Shown piece after piece: positions 16,498-24,827 of a stretch of 64,000 bases of DNA (the first letter of the stretch is position 1; each line of letters begins with the position of its first letter). A model generated the notes under the pieces. It had not been told where the DNA came from. It searched no databases and saw only the letters and a list, made by a program, of their open reading frames with translations. Where the stretch lies: positions 248,001 to 312,000 of the forward strand of contig JAPLFQ010000021.1 in assembly GCA_026390595.1 (NCBI GenBank), read 5' to 3'. This DNA is from Ignavibacteriales bacterium. GTDB lineage: Bacteria > Bacteroidota > Ignavibacteria > UBA10030. The position numbers were made by a program, and so were the translations under genes.

Positions 16498-16527
16498 AAT
16501 CCCTGCCGTTTCAATTCAGCAGGGATT
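16498..16527 (-). terminator. Rho-independent terminator after the AOR operon
   Basis: On the minus strand the stem AATCCCTGC/GCAGGGATT (9 bp, 12-base loop) is followed by CCTTTTTC. It lies 27 bases beyond the AOR stop codon. Confidence 0.85.
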
Positions 16528-16553
16528 CATTACTGCACCAGTCCTCGGCGCTC

Positions 16554-18368
16554 TCAGCCCTCGGCGATTTCCTTCAGTCCGAGCTCAACCAACCGTTTTT
16601 CAGTCGGGATACCGTTTTCAGTCCATCCCATGAGGCCGTAGTACTCACTTCTGAGCTTGCCCAGCTCCAGGACATGCCCCTTTGCCGGTCCGGACGTCAT
16701 TGGCTCGGCGAGCGCCCGTTTCGGCAGTGTATCCTCCCTGGACGTGAAGCCTTCCCTCGTGCTGAAGAGCCGTGCAAGCACGGTCATCCGTTCGCCCACA
16801 TGTTCAAGGTCACGCGGGCTCTTGTATTCGAACCCGGTGCATGGGTTGACCATTTGGAGAATCTCTTTCAGCGTGATGCCGAATTTCACAAAGTAACAGA
16901 GAATCAACGCGTCAATGATTGACGTATCGAATTGGTTTGTCTTGAAGAGCTCCGCTTTCCCTTCCGTCGCCAACGGGTCTGCCCCGCCAAGGATCTCCGC
17001 CAGCGGCGAGCCGCGGAGATGACAGCCACCACGGTCAGACACTGCGTAGCTCAATCCGATCCCTTGCGCCGCATTCGGATGGTAGGCCGGCAACTCCAGT
17101 CCCTTCACTTGCATCGCGAAGTCTTCACTGCCGGGATAGTGCTTGCTGATTTCGCGGACACCGTTCTGCAGCAGCAGTCCGACCCCCTCGCCTTTTGCGA
17201 TCTTCTCTGTCAAAGCAACAAGCGCATCGCCGCTCCCCCACTCGGCTTTGACCCCATCGAGGTCTGTCGAGGAAATCATGTTCCTTTGATACATCTCCAT
17301 CACAAACCCTACGATGTTGCCGACGCTGATGGTATCGATCCCGTACAGATCGCACAAGAAATTGGAATAGATAACAGCTTCCTTGTCCGTGATGCCGCAA
17401 TTCACCCCCATCGCCCAAATCGTTTCGAAGTCGGGTCCATCGATTGCGATGTCGCGTGTTTTCGCGTAGGCGATCTTTGAACAATAAATCGGACAGCCAT
17501 AGCACCCGATGGAGCGGGTCCAGTATTCTTTGCGCCACGCCTCCCCGGTCATTTCATTGCTGTGTTCGAACTGACCTTCCTGGAAATTGCGTGTCGGCAA
17601 TGCGCCCGCCGCGTTCACGAGACCCAGGATGTTGGCCGTGCCGTCCTCGTTCATCCGTTTGATTTGGTTCGACATACGAAGCATCCGGTAAGCAACCCAC
17701 GTGGCTTCGTCAAACTCCGCCGGATTGAAGACTTGCACGGACCCTGTGCCTCTGAGGGCAATTCCCTTGAGCTTTTTCGAGCCAAGAACAGCCCCTGCTC
17801 CGCCTCTGCCGGCAGTCCGCTCGTCATTGAAAATCCCGGAGATTGGCACCAGCCGTTCGCCCGCCGGACCGATCACAACGGTTTGGAATCCTTCACCGTG
17901 CTTCGCCTTGAGACGCTTGGCCGCTTCGGCTGTCGTTGTTCCCCACAAGTCCTTCGCGTCTTCAAGATGGACGTGGTCATTGTCGATGACAAGCGTGACG
18001 GGTTCGCTCGCAGCGCCTTCGATGATGATCGCGTCATAGCCTGCGAACTTCATCGTTTGACCGAAGAATCCTCCGCAATACGAGTCGAGGAAGGTGTGCG
18101 TCGCCGGGCTCTTTGTCACGACGCCGAACCTCCCCGAAGTTGGTGCGCTGGTGCCTGTGAGCGGTCCAACCACGAAGATGAAGGGATTCTCGGGAGAAAG
18201 TGGATCGGCGTGAGGCACGGACTCTTTGTACAGATAGTATGCTCCGATCCCTTTGCCGCCCAGCAGCAGTTTTGCGATATGCGGGTCAATGCGTTCCGTC
18301 GTACAACTCCGTTTCGTCAAATTGACTCGCAGCACATTGTCGGCATATCCCCTGTTCTTAAGACTCAT
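16554..18368 (-). CDS. aor: Tungsten-type aldehyde:ferredoxin oxidoreductase (AOR family)
   Basis: About 604 residues from ATG 18368, which overlaps the preceding stop as ATGA and has AAGGA upstream. The N-terminal AOR domain shows LLLGGKGIGAYYLYKE, VGPLTGTSAPTSGRFGVVTK and GRGGAGAVLGSKKLKGIALR, the bis-pterin and cluster-binding segments of the family. The [4Fe-4S] ligands are in CYGCPIYCSK (CxxCxxxC), with a fourth Cys probably in DALILCYFVKFG. The enzyme oxidises an aldehyde to an acid, reducing ferredoxin, using a tungsto-bispterin cofactor; it is cytoplasmic and oxygen-sensitive. It is translationally coupled to an aldolase-ferredoxin fusion, suggesting that the aldehyde product and the electron acceptor are supplied by the same neighbour. 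Family known, substrate unknown. Confidence 0.92.
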   Translation of the reverse strand: MSLKNRGYADNVLRVNLTKRSCTTERIDPHIAKLLLGGKGIGAYYLYKESVPHADPLSPENPFIFVVGPLTGTSAPTSGRFGVVTKSPATHTFLDSYCGGFFGQTMKFAGYDAIIIEGAASEPVTLVIDNDHVHLEDAKDLWGTTTAEAAKRLKAKHGEGFQTVVIGPAGERLVPISGIFNDERTAGRGGAGAVLGSKKLKGIALRGTGSVQVFNPAEFDEATWVAYRMLRMSNQIKRMNEDGTANILGLVNAAGALPTRNFQEGQFEHSNEMTGEAWRKEYWTRSIGCYGCPIYCSKIAYAKTRDIAIDGPDFETIWAMGVNCGITDKEAVIYSNFLCDLYGIDTISVGNIVGFVMEMYQRNMISSTDLDGVKAEWGSGDALVALTEKIAKGEGVGLLLQNGVREISKHYPGSEDFAMQVKGLELPAYHPNAAQGIGLSYAVSDRGGCHLRGSPLAEILGGADPLATEGKAELFKTNQFDTSIIDALILCYFVKFGITLKEILQMVNPCTGFEYKSPRDLEHVGERMTVLARLFSTREGFTSREDTLPKRALAEPMTSGPAKGHVLELGKLRSEYYGLMGWTENGIPTEKRLVELGLKEIAEG

Positions 18369-19633
18369 GCTCTTGTTCCTTTTGGTTGGGTCAGCACTAT
18401 CGCCCGCGGTGTGCACCACTGGATGCATTGAGGATCGCCATCACACATGTCGCAGAACAAGGGAATCCCCTGGCGATCGAGCATGACCAGATCGAGCGGG
18501 CAGGCGGTCACACAATCCCCGCACGAAGTGCACCGAGACCGGTCGAGGACGAGATACCCTCCCGAGCCGACTGTGAGCGCCCCTTCTTTGCAGGCTTCCA
18601 CACATTTCTCACAAAGCGGACAAACAATTGGTTTCGAAATACGGGGCTCGTTGGGACGGAATTTGTACTCAATTCTCAGCCGGTGGCTGCTCTGGTCGAA
18701 TTCTGTCGAGTGGAAATGGACACAAGCAATCTCACAGAGCTGACAACCGGTGCAATTGACGGCGATGGGTCTGAGCCTTCCTTGCTTGCCGGATTCAGTG
18801 CCGAGAATTTCATCTACGCTCTTTCCTTCGTGAACCAGAGCGCAGATATCCTCCACCATCTTCCTCGGATCTTTCGCCTTCGTCACGTTTCTCCCGAAAA
18901 CGGTGCCGCTGGCGCCGGCACGCAGTGCCTCGTCGGCAAGTTCCAACGCGTCACGCGGGTCGTCCGACTTGGCCCCACCAAGCACGAGTACCGGGACGCC
19001 CGCTTCATCAACGAGTTTCTTGAAGCTCTTCACATCATTGGTATATGGAATCTTCAGAGCATCAGCGCCGATTTCGGCGGCAATCCGTGCAGAGGCGATG
19101 AGAATCTCCGTCACATTCACTCCGGTAACCGGTGCTCCCACCGCCATCGGTTCAATGATCAACGGGAGGCCGACCTTGCGGCATTCCTTCGCGAAGAAAG
19201 CAGCCTGCTCGATATTGACTGCTTCGAATTCGTCACTATAACCGATGAAGTAGTAGATCGTGATTGCGGAAGCGCCGACGAGCAGGGCGTCCCTGGCACA
19301 CGATGTTGCCATCTTCTTGAAATTCACTGCAGGGAGGATATTGCTCAGGTTGGATCCTCCCAAGCGTGGCATGTTCATCCAGTCAGCACGAATCAGCAGC
19401 GCGGGAGCGTTCTTCCCCTCGAAGAACTCGCTCATGCGAAGCGCGGTTCCGTAACTCACAAGGATACCATCAGCTCCGCCGAGCACAACCTGACCCAGGA
19501 TCTTTCGGAGTTCGAGAACATTCGGCGTCGGATCGGACATCCAGCCATGGTCTGCAGCCACACATACCGCCCTGCCGTCTTTCGGATTGAAGAGCCTGTT
19601 CAGGCGAACAGTTTTACCAGGTGACACTGTCAT
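18365..19633 (-). CDS. Fusion: DhnA/LsrF-type class I aldolase + four-cluster ferredoxin
   Basis: 422 residues. Residues 1-275 form a class I aldolase TIM barrel of the DhnA/LsrF/FbaB type: catalytic Asp in CVAADHGWMSD, Schiff-base Lys in GADALKIPYTND, and phosphate loop segments VLVLGGAKS and GASGTVFGRNV. Residues from about 290 on carry 16 cysteines in four groups: CTGCQLCEIAC, CPLCEKCVEAC, CTSCGDCVTAC and CDMCDGDPQCIQWC. That is the pattern of HycB/DmsB-type ferredoxins with four [4Fe-4S] clusters. I know of no standard enzyme with this fusion. Its stop overlaps the AOR start, so a complex or substrate hand-over with AOR is likely: the aldolase could release an aldehyde, AOR oxidise it, and the ferredoxin part take the electrons. 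A phospho-sugar-like substrate is inference. No signal peptide; cytoplasmic. Confidence 0.9.
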   Translation of the reverse strand: MTVSPGKTVRLNRLFNPKDGRAVCVAADHGWMSDPTPNVLELRKILGQVVLGGADGILVSYGTALRMSEFFEGKNAPALLIRADWMNMPRLGGSNLSNILPAVNFKKMATSCARDALLVGASAITIYYFIGYSDEFEAVNIEQAAFFAKECRKVGLPLIIEPMAVGAPVTGVNVTEILIASARIAAEIGADALKIPYTNDVKSFKKLVDEAGVPVLVLGGAKSDDPRDALELADEALRAGASGTVFGRNVTKAKDPRKMVEDICALVHEGKSVDEILGTESGKQGRLRPIAVNCTGCQLCEIACVHFHSTEFDQSSHRLRIEYKFRPNEPRISKPIVCPLCEKCVEACKEGALTVGSGGYLVLDRSRCTSCGDCVTACPLDLVMLDRQGIPLFCDMCDGDPQCIQWCTPRAIVLTQPKGTRA

Positions 19634-19643
19634 GAGTATTCTT

Positions 19644-20420
19644 TCAGCGATGGATCAATTGTCTGAGTTCAGAGAATTCGTCCCCGATTGCTGCCGGCTC
19701 GAGGATTTTTTCCGTGAGCACGACGCCAGAAATTCCTGCAGCGAAGAGCGCATCCGTTTTCCCGGAGTCAGGGAGCTCGTCGAGTCGCAGCATCACCGGG
19801 ATTGTTGCCCACGTACCGATCAACGCGACCGTCTCAGCATCGCACTCCGGCAGAATGAGCGCGTCTGCTCCTGCTTCCATCATGAAGGAGGTCCCGAGCT
19901 TGATGGCACCCATGTAGTTGACTGCGGAGATCTTGTCGCCGGTCGGCCGTATGTCCACCACGAGAGGGAGAGACAGCCGGTAACACTCACGCGCCAATAG
20001 TGAAATTGATCTGATGTTCTCCGCCTCCAGGTCCTCTCCAAAGCCGAGGAGGAATGTGGCCACGACCGCAGAGGCACCAAGCTTGAGTGCGTCCTCACCG
20101 TCCGATATGGCAACTCGCGTGGCCGTCGAGGCGGGGAGACAGAAATCCTTGTCGCGGTATGCGTTTGTCCAATCGATACGCACGAGGGGCGCAGCCCGCA
20201 TCTTTCCTCCGAGCAGAGCGGCATGGTGCTCGAGCTGTCCGGGATTCAGGATCACACCGTCGAAAGAGATATTGCATCGTCTCAAGGCCTCGGAAATATC
20301 CTCCATTCCAGAACCCGCGCCCACAGATGAGGAACGCGTCATGTCCATTATAAGACATCGCTTGTCCCTGGAATCGATAAACTCGCTCATCCTGATGTTC
20401 TTGCCGACGTTGATATTCAC
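19644..20420 (-). CDS. DhnA/LsrF-type aldolase paralogue lacking the Schiff-base lysine
   Basis: 258 residues, GTG start at 20420 with GGGAG upstream, ending 10 bases before the aldolase-ferredoxin gene. It aligns along its length with the aldolase half of that protein: DGVILNPGQLEHHAAL vs DGILVSYGTALRMSEF, LVRIDWTNAYRDKDF vs LIRADWMNMPRLGGS, GASAVVATFLLGFGEDLEAEN vs GASAITIYYFIGYSDEFEAVN. At the active site, GADALKIPYTND of the partner reads GADALILPECDA here, so the Lys is Ile. The AADHG motif reads LIMDMTRSS. It is therefore probably not an aldolase of the same mechanism. It could be a structural partner in a hetero-oligomer or a metal-free lyase with another function. Cytoplasmic. Confidence 0.85.
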   Translation of the reverse strand: MNINVGKNIRMSEFIDSRDKRCLIMDMTRSSSVGAGSGMEDISEALRRCNISFDGVILNPGQLEHHAALLGGKMRAAPLVRIDWTNAYRDKDFCLPASTATRVAISDGEDALKLGASAVVATFLLGFGEDLEAENIRSISLLARECYRLSLPLVVDIRPTGDKISAVNYMGAIKLGTSFMMEAGADALILPECDAETVALIGTWATIPVMLRLDELPDSGKTDALFAAGISGVVLTEKILEPAAIGDEFSELRQLIHR

Positions 20421-20455
20421 GTTTCACTCCCTGAATTGTCTATACAGCATCCGTT

Positions 20456-21895
20456 TCAATCAGACTTCTTGCCAGGCTTCTCATCGGTTGACTCCGGCTG
20501 AGGACGGAGAGCCCTGCTGAGAGCCATCGCCGGACCCCAGTGACCCTTGCGTCTCAGCCAGGCAACGAGCTTGCGGGGATCAAATAGTCTCGCGAGCGAG
20601 AACAAAACCCAGCCGACGGTGACAGCCCGAAGAACAACCCACATGGCTTGCTCCCATGTTGAACCGTTCACGACAATGATGATTCCGACGAAAACTACGG
20701 GCGCCCAGAACAGCGGCCGTATAAGGTCACGTAATCCCTTTCGAACGGCTGCCTTCAGTGTTGGAGTTCCGACATCACCCGTGATACCTCTCGCGCCTTT
20801 GTCCAACATCGTCCTGATGCGGGCTGGCAGGCGATGACGGCGCAGCCACGCAAACAGCGTAGCGAGAGCAGACAATGTGCCGCAGACAACCGTCCACAGA
20901 GCGATAAGCGAGACGATTCCGGGAAGCTGAAGATGCAGATACTCCGCGGTCCAGCGGATCATCACATCGAGAGCAGGCAGGAGGTTGTCTCCAATCATCA
21001 GATACTGAAGGACCAATCCCTGCAGCGCCGCCCACGCCCCAACGAACCATCCTCCAACGAAGATCCCGACCACGTTCCATCCCAATATCGTGGATACGAA
21101 ACTGAAGAGAAATCCCTGCACAGTGATGGCAAGCATCGGGCGCAGACGCCCGCCGTACGGCGAGAGCGCTTTCAAACCTGCGGAGATCACAGGTACCCAC
21201 ATCACCCGGCCCCTGTTCGCGAGCCGGTCTCCCGCATACATCATCACCAACGATTGCACCACCGACAAGAAAAGCCCGCTCATCGGGATCTTTGCCTGAT
21301 GCAACGCGGAGCCAACCGTGGCCTCGAATCCTCCGGCTGCCGCTCCGAACTGTCCAACCCGGACCCAATCCGAATGATGCAATACCAGGTTCTGAAGCTG
21401 CTCCGGCACACCCGGTACGGTGACATCGAATACGACATCGAAAGGGGACCCCAACCGGTTTTCGATTTCCCGAACAACTTTTTCTCTCACAGCGATGACG
21501 ACCACTTCCGGCTTCGAGCTCTGAATCGATTCCCAGTACTTCATGTGCCCGTCCCCCCGCGCTTCCAGCGGTCCGAACTCATCGAGGATAAGAAGCGACA
21601 GAGGATGCCTCGCTTTGAGCGAATCCGCCCACGCAGACAGTTCCTTCACTGTTCCCGGGTCAATTCGATACGGCGGCGTCAATGAAGTGTCCCGGCGGAC
21701 GAACGGAAGCTGTTTTCCCGACGAGATGAGCTGAAGAACGTACTCCTCTGCTCCCATGCCCGCTTCAACGCGATCGTACGGCAGGGCGAGAAAGCCGTCA
21801 ACAGACTTCCTTTGTTCCTTTGCCCACGCCGAAAGAGACGAGAGCACTGTCGTCTTCCCTGATCCTACCGGACCTGTCACTGCAACAAGAACCAT
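20456..21895 (-). CDS. THEP1-like P-loop NTPase fused to a polytopic membrane domain
   Basis: 479 residues. Residues 1-165 have a P-loop (TGPVGSGKTTVLSSL), the DGFLALPY segment and a Walker B (LSLLILDEFGPLE), as in THEP1/NTPase_1 (nucleoside-triphosphatase) proteins. From about 190 to the end there are six to eight hydrophobic segments, for example GLFLSVVQSLVMMYAG, LAITVQGFLFSFVSTILGW, VVGIFVGGWFVGAWAAL, IVSLIALWTVVCGTLSAL, APVVFVGIIIVVNG and MWVVLRAVTVGWVLF. The first membrane block resembles a small-solute or ECF substrate-binding component, but this is only by feel. The C-terminus is charged (PESTDEKPGKKSD). Placed right after a TonB-dependent receptor gene, it could energise or regulate inner-membrane uptake of the same ligand. 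Function otherwise unknown. Confidence 0.8.
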   Translation of the reverse strand: MVLVAVTGPVGSGKTTVLSSLSAWAKEQRKSVDGFLALPYDRVEAGMGAEEYVLQLISSGKQLPFVRRDTSLTPPYRIDPGTVKELSAWADSLKARHPLSLLILDEFGPLEARGDGHMKYWESIQSSKPEVVVIAVREKVVREIENRLGSPFDVVFDVTVPGVPEQLQNLVLHHSDWVRVGQFGAAAGGFEATVGSALHQAKIPMSGLFLSVVQSLVMMYAGDRLANRGRVMWVPVISAGLKALSPYGGRLRPMLAITVQGFLFSFVSTILGWNVVGIFVGGWFVGAWAALQGLVLQYLMIGDNLLPALDVMIRWTAEYLHLQLPGIVSLIALWTVVCGTLSALATLFAWLRRHRLPARIRTMLDKGARGITGDVGTPTLKAAVRKGLRDLIRPLFWAPVVFVGIIIVVNGSTWEQAMWVVLRAVTVGWVLFSLARLFDPRKLVAWLRRKGHWGPAMALSRALRPQPESTDEKPGKKSD

Positions 21896-21927
21896 TGGGA
21901 TTGAGAAAACCTCTGGTTAATTGCCTG

Positions 21928-21968
21928 CCCGCCATCTTCTTGGCGGGGTGAATAGTGAGTGGTGAATA
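21928..21968. repeat. Palindromic hairpin plus GTGAATAGTG repeat inside the AOR operon
   Basis: CCCGCCA-TCTTCT-TGGCGGG is a perfect 7-bp stem, immediately followed by GGTGAATAGTGAGTGGTGAATA. It fills much of the 91-base gap between the receptor and NTPase genes. The loop word CATCTTCT also occurs in the hairpin at 3768-3795. No T-tract follows on the minus strand, so it probably modulates rather than ends transcription, or is a mobile palindromic unit. Confidence 0.55.
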
Positions 21969-21986
21969 AGCGACTGCAATGTGCAA

Positions 21987-24791
21987 CTAATATTCAAGGC
22001 GGAATCCGACGCGGATCTGTCTTGGTTCGCCGTATGTGTCGCCTACGCCCGTGCCAATGACGTAGTACCGATTGCCGTTTCCGAATGCATCATAAATATT
22101 GCGATAATCCGGGATCCGAGACTCATAGTATCTTGAGGGCTCGGAGCCCAACCATCCGTCCTCATCTGCACGCCCAGTCATCGGATACACGTTGATCACG
22201 TTCTTCGTGTTGAACAGATTCAGAACGTTTACGTAGAACTCGAGGGTGATCGGATCAAGGAACAAGAGCTTGCTGCACCGGAGATCAACATTGCACATCA
22301 TCGGAGTCGTCGACGAGCCTGGCGCTTCCTGAGGTTTACTCATCCGGGCATCGACGAGGGGGCGAACCCCTGCACTCCAGACTGAGGCGGACCCTTGCGT
22401 CGTCATGGCCTCGATGCGGGTGTACGCGTGGCCGCCATTGAATGAGAGGAGCACGTTCAATCCCACACCTTCAAAAACCCCACCTATCTCACCTTTCTCA
22501 ATCCGATAGTCGAGGTTCACCGTCGCGGTATGGGCGAAATTGAACGGGGGAAGGTACGTACTTTTTGGATAGCGCGCATTCACATCGGAAACAGTTACGG
22601 AACCGGATGTGGGGGACCATTCGGTCATGGTTGAGTTGGCCAGCGTATAGTTTGCTCTGGCAGAGACTCTTCGTGTGCGGGCGACTTCAAGCGTGAACTC
22701 CAACCCTTTTGTTGATCCATAATCCCGATTCATGAACGCGGTAAATACTCCTTCTCCCATGGAATCATAGTACCGACTTATCTGGATCTGTTGCTTCAGC
22801 TCTTTGTAATAGACGGCAGTAGTAAGAACCATGTTGTCTGTAAGCCGCTGCGATATTCCGCAATCAATGTTCATCGTCCGCTCGGGCTGGACGAAGAAGC
22901 CAAACTTTCCGGCATATGGACTTCTGGAGTTCGGACTCAGCCCAGCGCTGAACCCGGCAGACCCCTGGTAGAACAGATCCAGACGGGGGAACTGTGCATA
23001 CTCGCCGTAGTGAGCGTAGAACGTTGTATTCTCGGAGGCCGCAACGGAGAATCCGAGTCGTGGAAGCAGGAGTCCGACGGGTCTTGTGTTCTCGATCTTG
23101 CTCTCGTCGATGATATTCAGACGTTGATTGATCCAGATGTTCCTGTAATCCGGCTGGCCCGTCAACGGGTTTGGCACGGGCTCAATGTATTTCAGACCCT
23201 CGTCAAAGAACTCATAGCGACCACCGATGTCGAATGCCACTCCACCCGACACATACGACACTTGCAGATAGGCTCCTCCATTGAGCGACTTGTAAGGAGG
23301 ATCCAGAACTGCTCCTGCCGGGGCGCCGTCGAGCGTATATCCATCTGTTTTGCGTCCGAGATAATCATATCCGTAGTTTCCACCCACCAGAGATGCGAGG
23401 TAGAGCAAACGGCGCTCGTACTCGTTTGCAGGAGGGCGGTATTGGGCTGAGTAGACCGGTCCGGTAAGATAGTAGCTGATATATTGGAGGTCGAACAAAC
23501 GGTGAGTCCATGAAGACAGGTGACCACCGATCCTTACCTCGATGTCCTTGCTTACTGAGCTGGAGAGATCAAGCGTAATTCCCAACGCGCCGTTCTCCCC
23601 TTTTGAGTACCGGTCGTTCGGCCAGTTCTCCGCCCGGAAATACATCATCCTCGTTCCCCATTCAGGCGGGCCTGAGTACCTACTGCGCCATAAGGCCGTG
23701 CTGAATCCCTTTGCCTCCCACTCGAGACTGTCGGGATACGATGCCCAATCGTCACCAAACGAAGGATCATATGTCCGGCTCTTCGAAAACTGGTACGATA
23801 TGCCAAGTTCATAGCGCGTTGAAGGGGACAACGTGTGGGTCAGCTTGCCGGTAATGAACCACGTTGACAACTCGGACATCATCAAATGGCTTCCGCGGTA
23901 GTAATTGCGGAGAAGGCCGTTCGTGAACGAGTCACCCCATGAGCTTCCTTCGGGTTGGCGCGAATGCGAATATCCCGCCGCAAATTTCATCACCATTGGA
24001 AGAGAAGCGATATCTTTCAGGTCGACCAACAATGTCCCACTTACCTGGTTTTGCTCCCGCCAGTTGTTTGGGACATGATTTCTCAGTATTTCGATCGGAC
24101 CAGGCAACGGGACTCCCCGCAATGAAGAACTGTACACTCCCTCGTCTACGAGACCGTCAATCTTGAACGGTTCCAAGAAAATGATCTGCCTGTCCCTGAT
24201 GTAATTGTGCTCACCGGCGAGGAAGATCCTGATTGCCGGCGTCAGGAGAGGCCCGCTTAGAGTCCCGACAATGTTACGATATCCAAAGGCGGTGGTACCC
24301 AAAAACGTCTTGCCCGGCTTCGCAAAATCATCAGTCTGGACATCAAGGGAAGCCCTGAGGCGGCTGTCTCCTGTTCGCGTTGCGACAGAGAGTAATGCAG
24401 AATTCGCTGGTCCGCGTTCGACACCGAATCCGCCGGGTTCGAGCCTCGCTTCTTCCACCATTTCCTGGATGAGAGGAACGTGCATTCCCAGTGTTGCCGG
24501 GTTCGTGATGTCGAATCCATCCAGAAAGAATCTGATTTCATTCGCCCGGCCACCTCTGACATGCCAACCGTCTGCGTATCGGTTGATGCCGTTACTCAGG
24601 CCCACGATCGGCAAGATTCCGCGCAACGGGAGGTTTCGCATGTTCTGCTGACTGAAGACCCGGATGGTGTTCGTGCTGACAGCTTGAAGAGATGATCTCA
24701 ATGCAAGGCTGTCCACTTGCATTTGAGCCCCTGCCCGGACACCGCCGGCGAAAAGGCACATCACAACAGCCCACAGAAGACCGTGCCCCAT
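21987..24791 (-). CDS. TonB-dependent outer-membrane receptor
   Basis: 934 residues. A signal peptide (GLLWAVVMCLFAGGVRAGAQ) precedes a plug domain (about 35-150) with LPLRGILPIVGLSNGINRY, WHVRGGRANEIRFFLDGFDI and VEEARLEPGGFGVERGPANS. The rest is an aromatic-rich beta-barrel ending DTYGEPRQIRVGFRLEY with a terminal Tyr, as expected for barrel assembly. It lacks the N-terminal CarboxypepD_reg domain that many Bacteroidota SusC-type receptors have, and no SusD gene is adjacent, so it is not a standard glycan-uptake pair. ATG 24791 has GGGGGG upstream. It is the second gene of the operon that ends with AOR, and its ligand may be the pathway substrate or a metal chelate such as tungstate; neither is shown by the sequence. 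Confidence 0.88.
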   Translation of the reverse strand: MGHGLLWAVVMCLFAGGVRAGAQMQVDSLALRSSLQAVSTNTIRVFSQQNMRNLPLRGILPIVGLSNGINRYADGWHVRGGRANEIRFFLDGFDITNPATLGMHVPLIQEMVEEARLEPGGFGVERGPANSALLSVATRTGDSRLRASLDVQTDDFAKPGKTFLGTTAFGYRNIVGTLSGPLLTPAIRIFLAGEHNYIRDRQIIFLEPFKIDGLVDEGVYSSSLRGVPLPGPIEILRNHVPNNWREQNQVSGTLLVDLKDIASLPMVMKFAAGYSHSRQPEGSSWGDSFTNGLLRNYYRGSHLMMSELSTWFITGKLTHTLSPSTRYELGISYQFSKSRTYDPSFGDDWASYPDSLEWEAKGFSTALWRSRYSGPPEWGTRMMYFRAENWPNDRYSKGENGALGITLDLSSSVSKDIEVRIGGHLSSWTHRLFDLQYISYYLTGPVYSAQYRPPANEYERRLLYLASLVGGNYGYDYLGRKTDGYTLDGAPAGAVLDPPYKSLNGGAYLQVSYVSGGVAFDIGGRYEFFDEGLKYIEPVPNPLTGQPDYRNIWINQRLNIIDESKIENTRPVGLLLPRLGFSVAASENTTFYAHYGEYAQFPRLDLFYQGSAGFSAGLSPNSRSPYAGKFGFFVQPERTMNIDCGISQRLTDNMVLTTAVYYKELKQQIQISRYYDSMGEGVFTAFMNRDYGSTKGLEFTLEVARTRRVSARANYTLANSTMTEWSPTSGSVTVSDVNARYPKSTYLPPFNFAHTATVNLDYRIEKGEIGGVFEGVGLNVLLSFNGGHAYTRIEAMTTQGSASVWSAGVRPLVDARMSKPQEAPGSSTTPMMCNVDLRCSKLLFLDPITLEFYVNVLNLFNTKNVINVYPMTGRADEDGWLGSEPSRYYESRIPDYRNIYDAFGNGNRYYVIGTGVGDTYGEPRQIRVGFRLEY

Positions 24792-24827
24792 CCTGCCCCC
24801 CTTTCATGCCCACTGCGACGCTTCCAG

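Noticed and set aside
18386-19624. 412-codon open frame on the plus strand
   Set aside because: Antisense to the aldolase-ferredoxin fusion; no recognisable domain.
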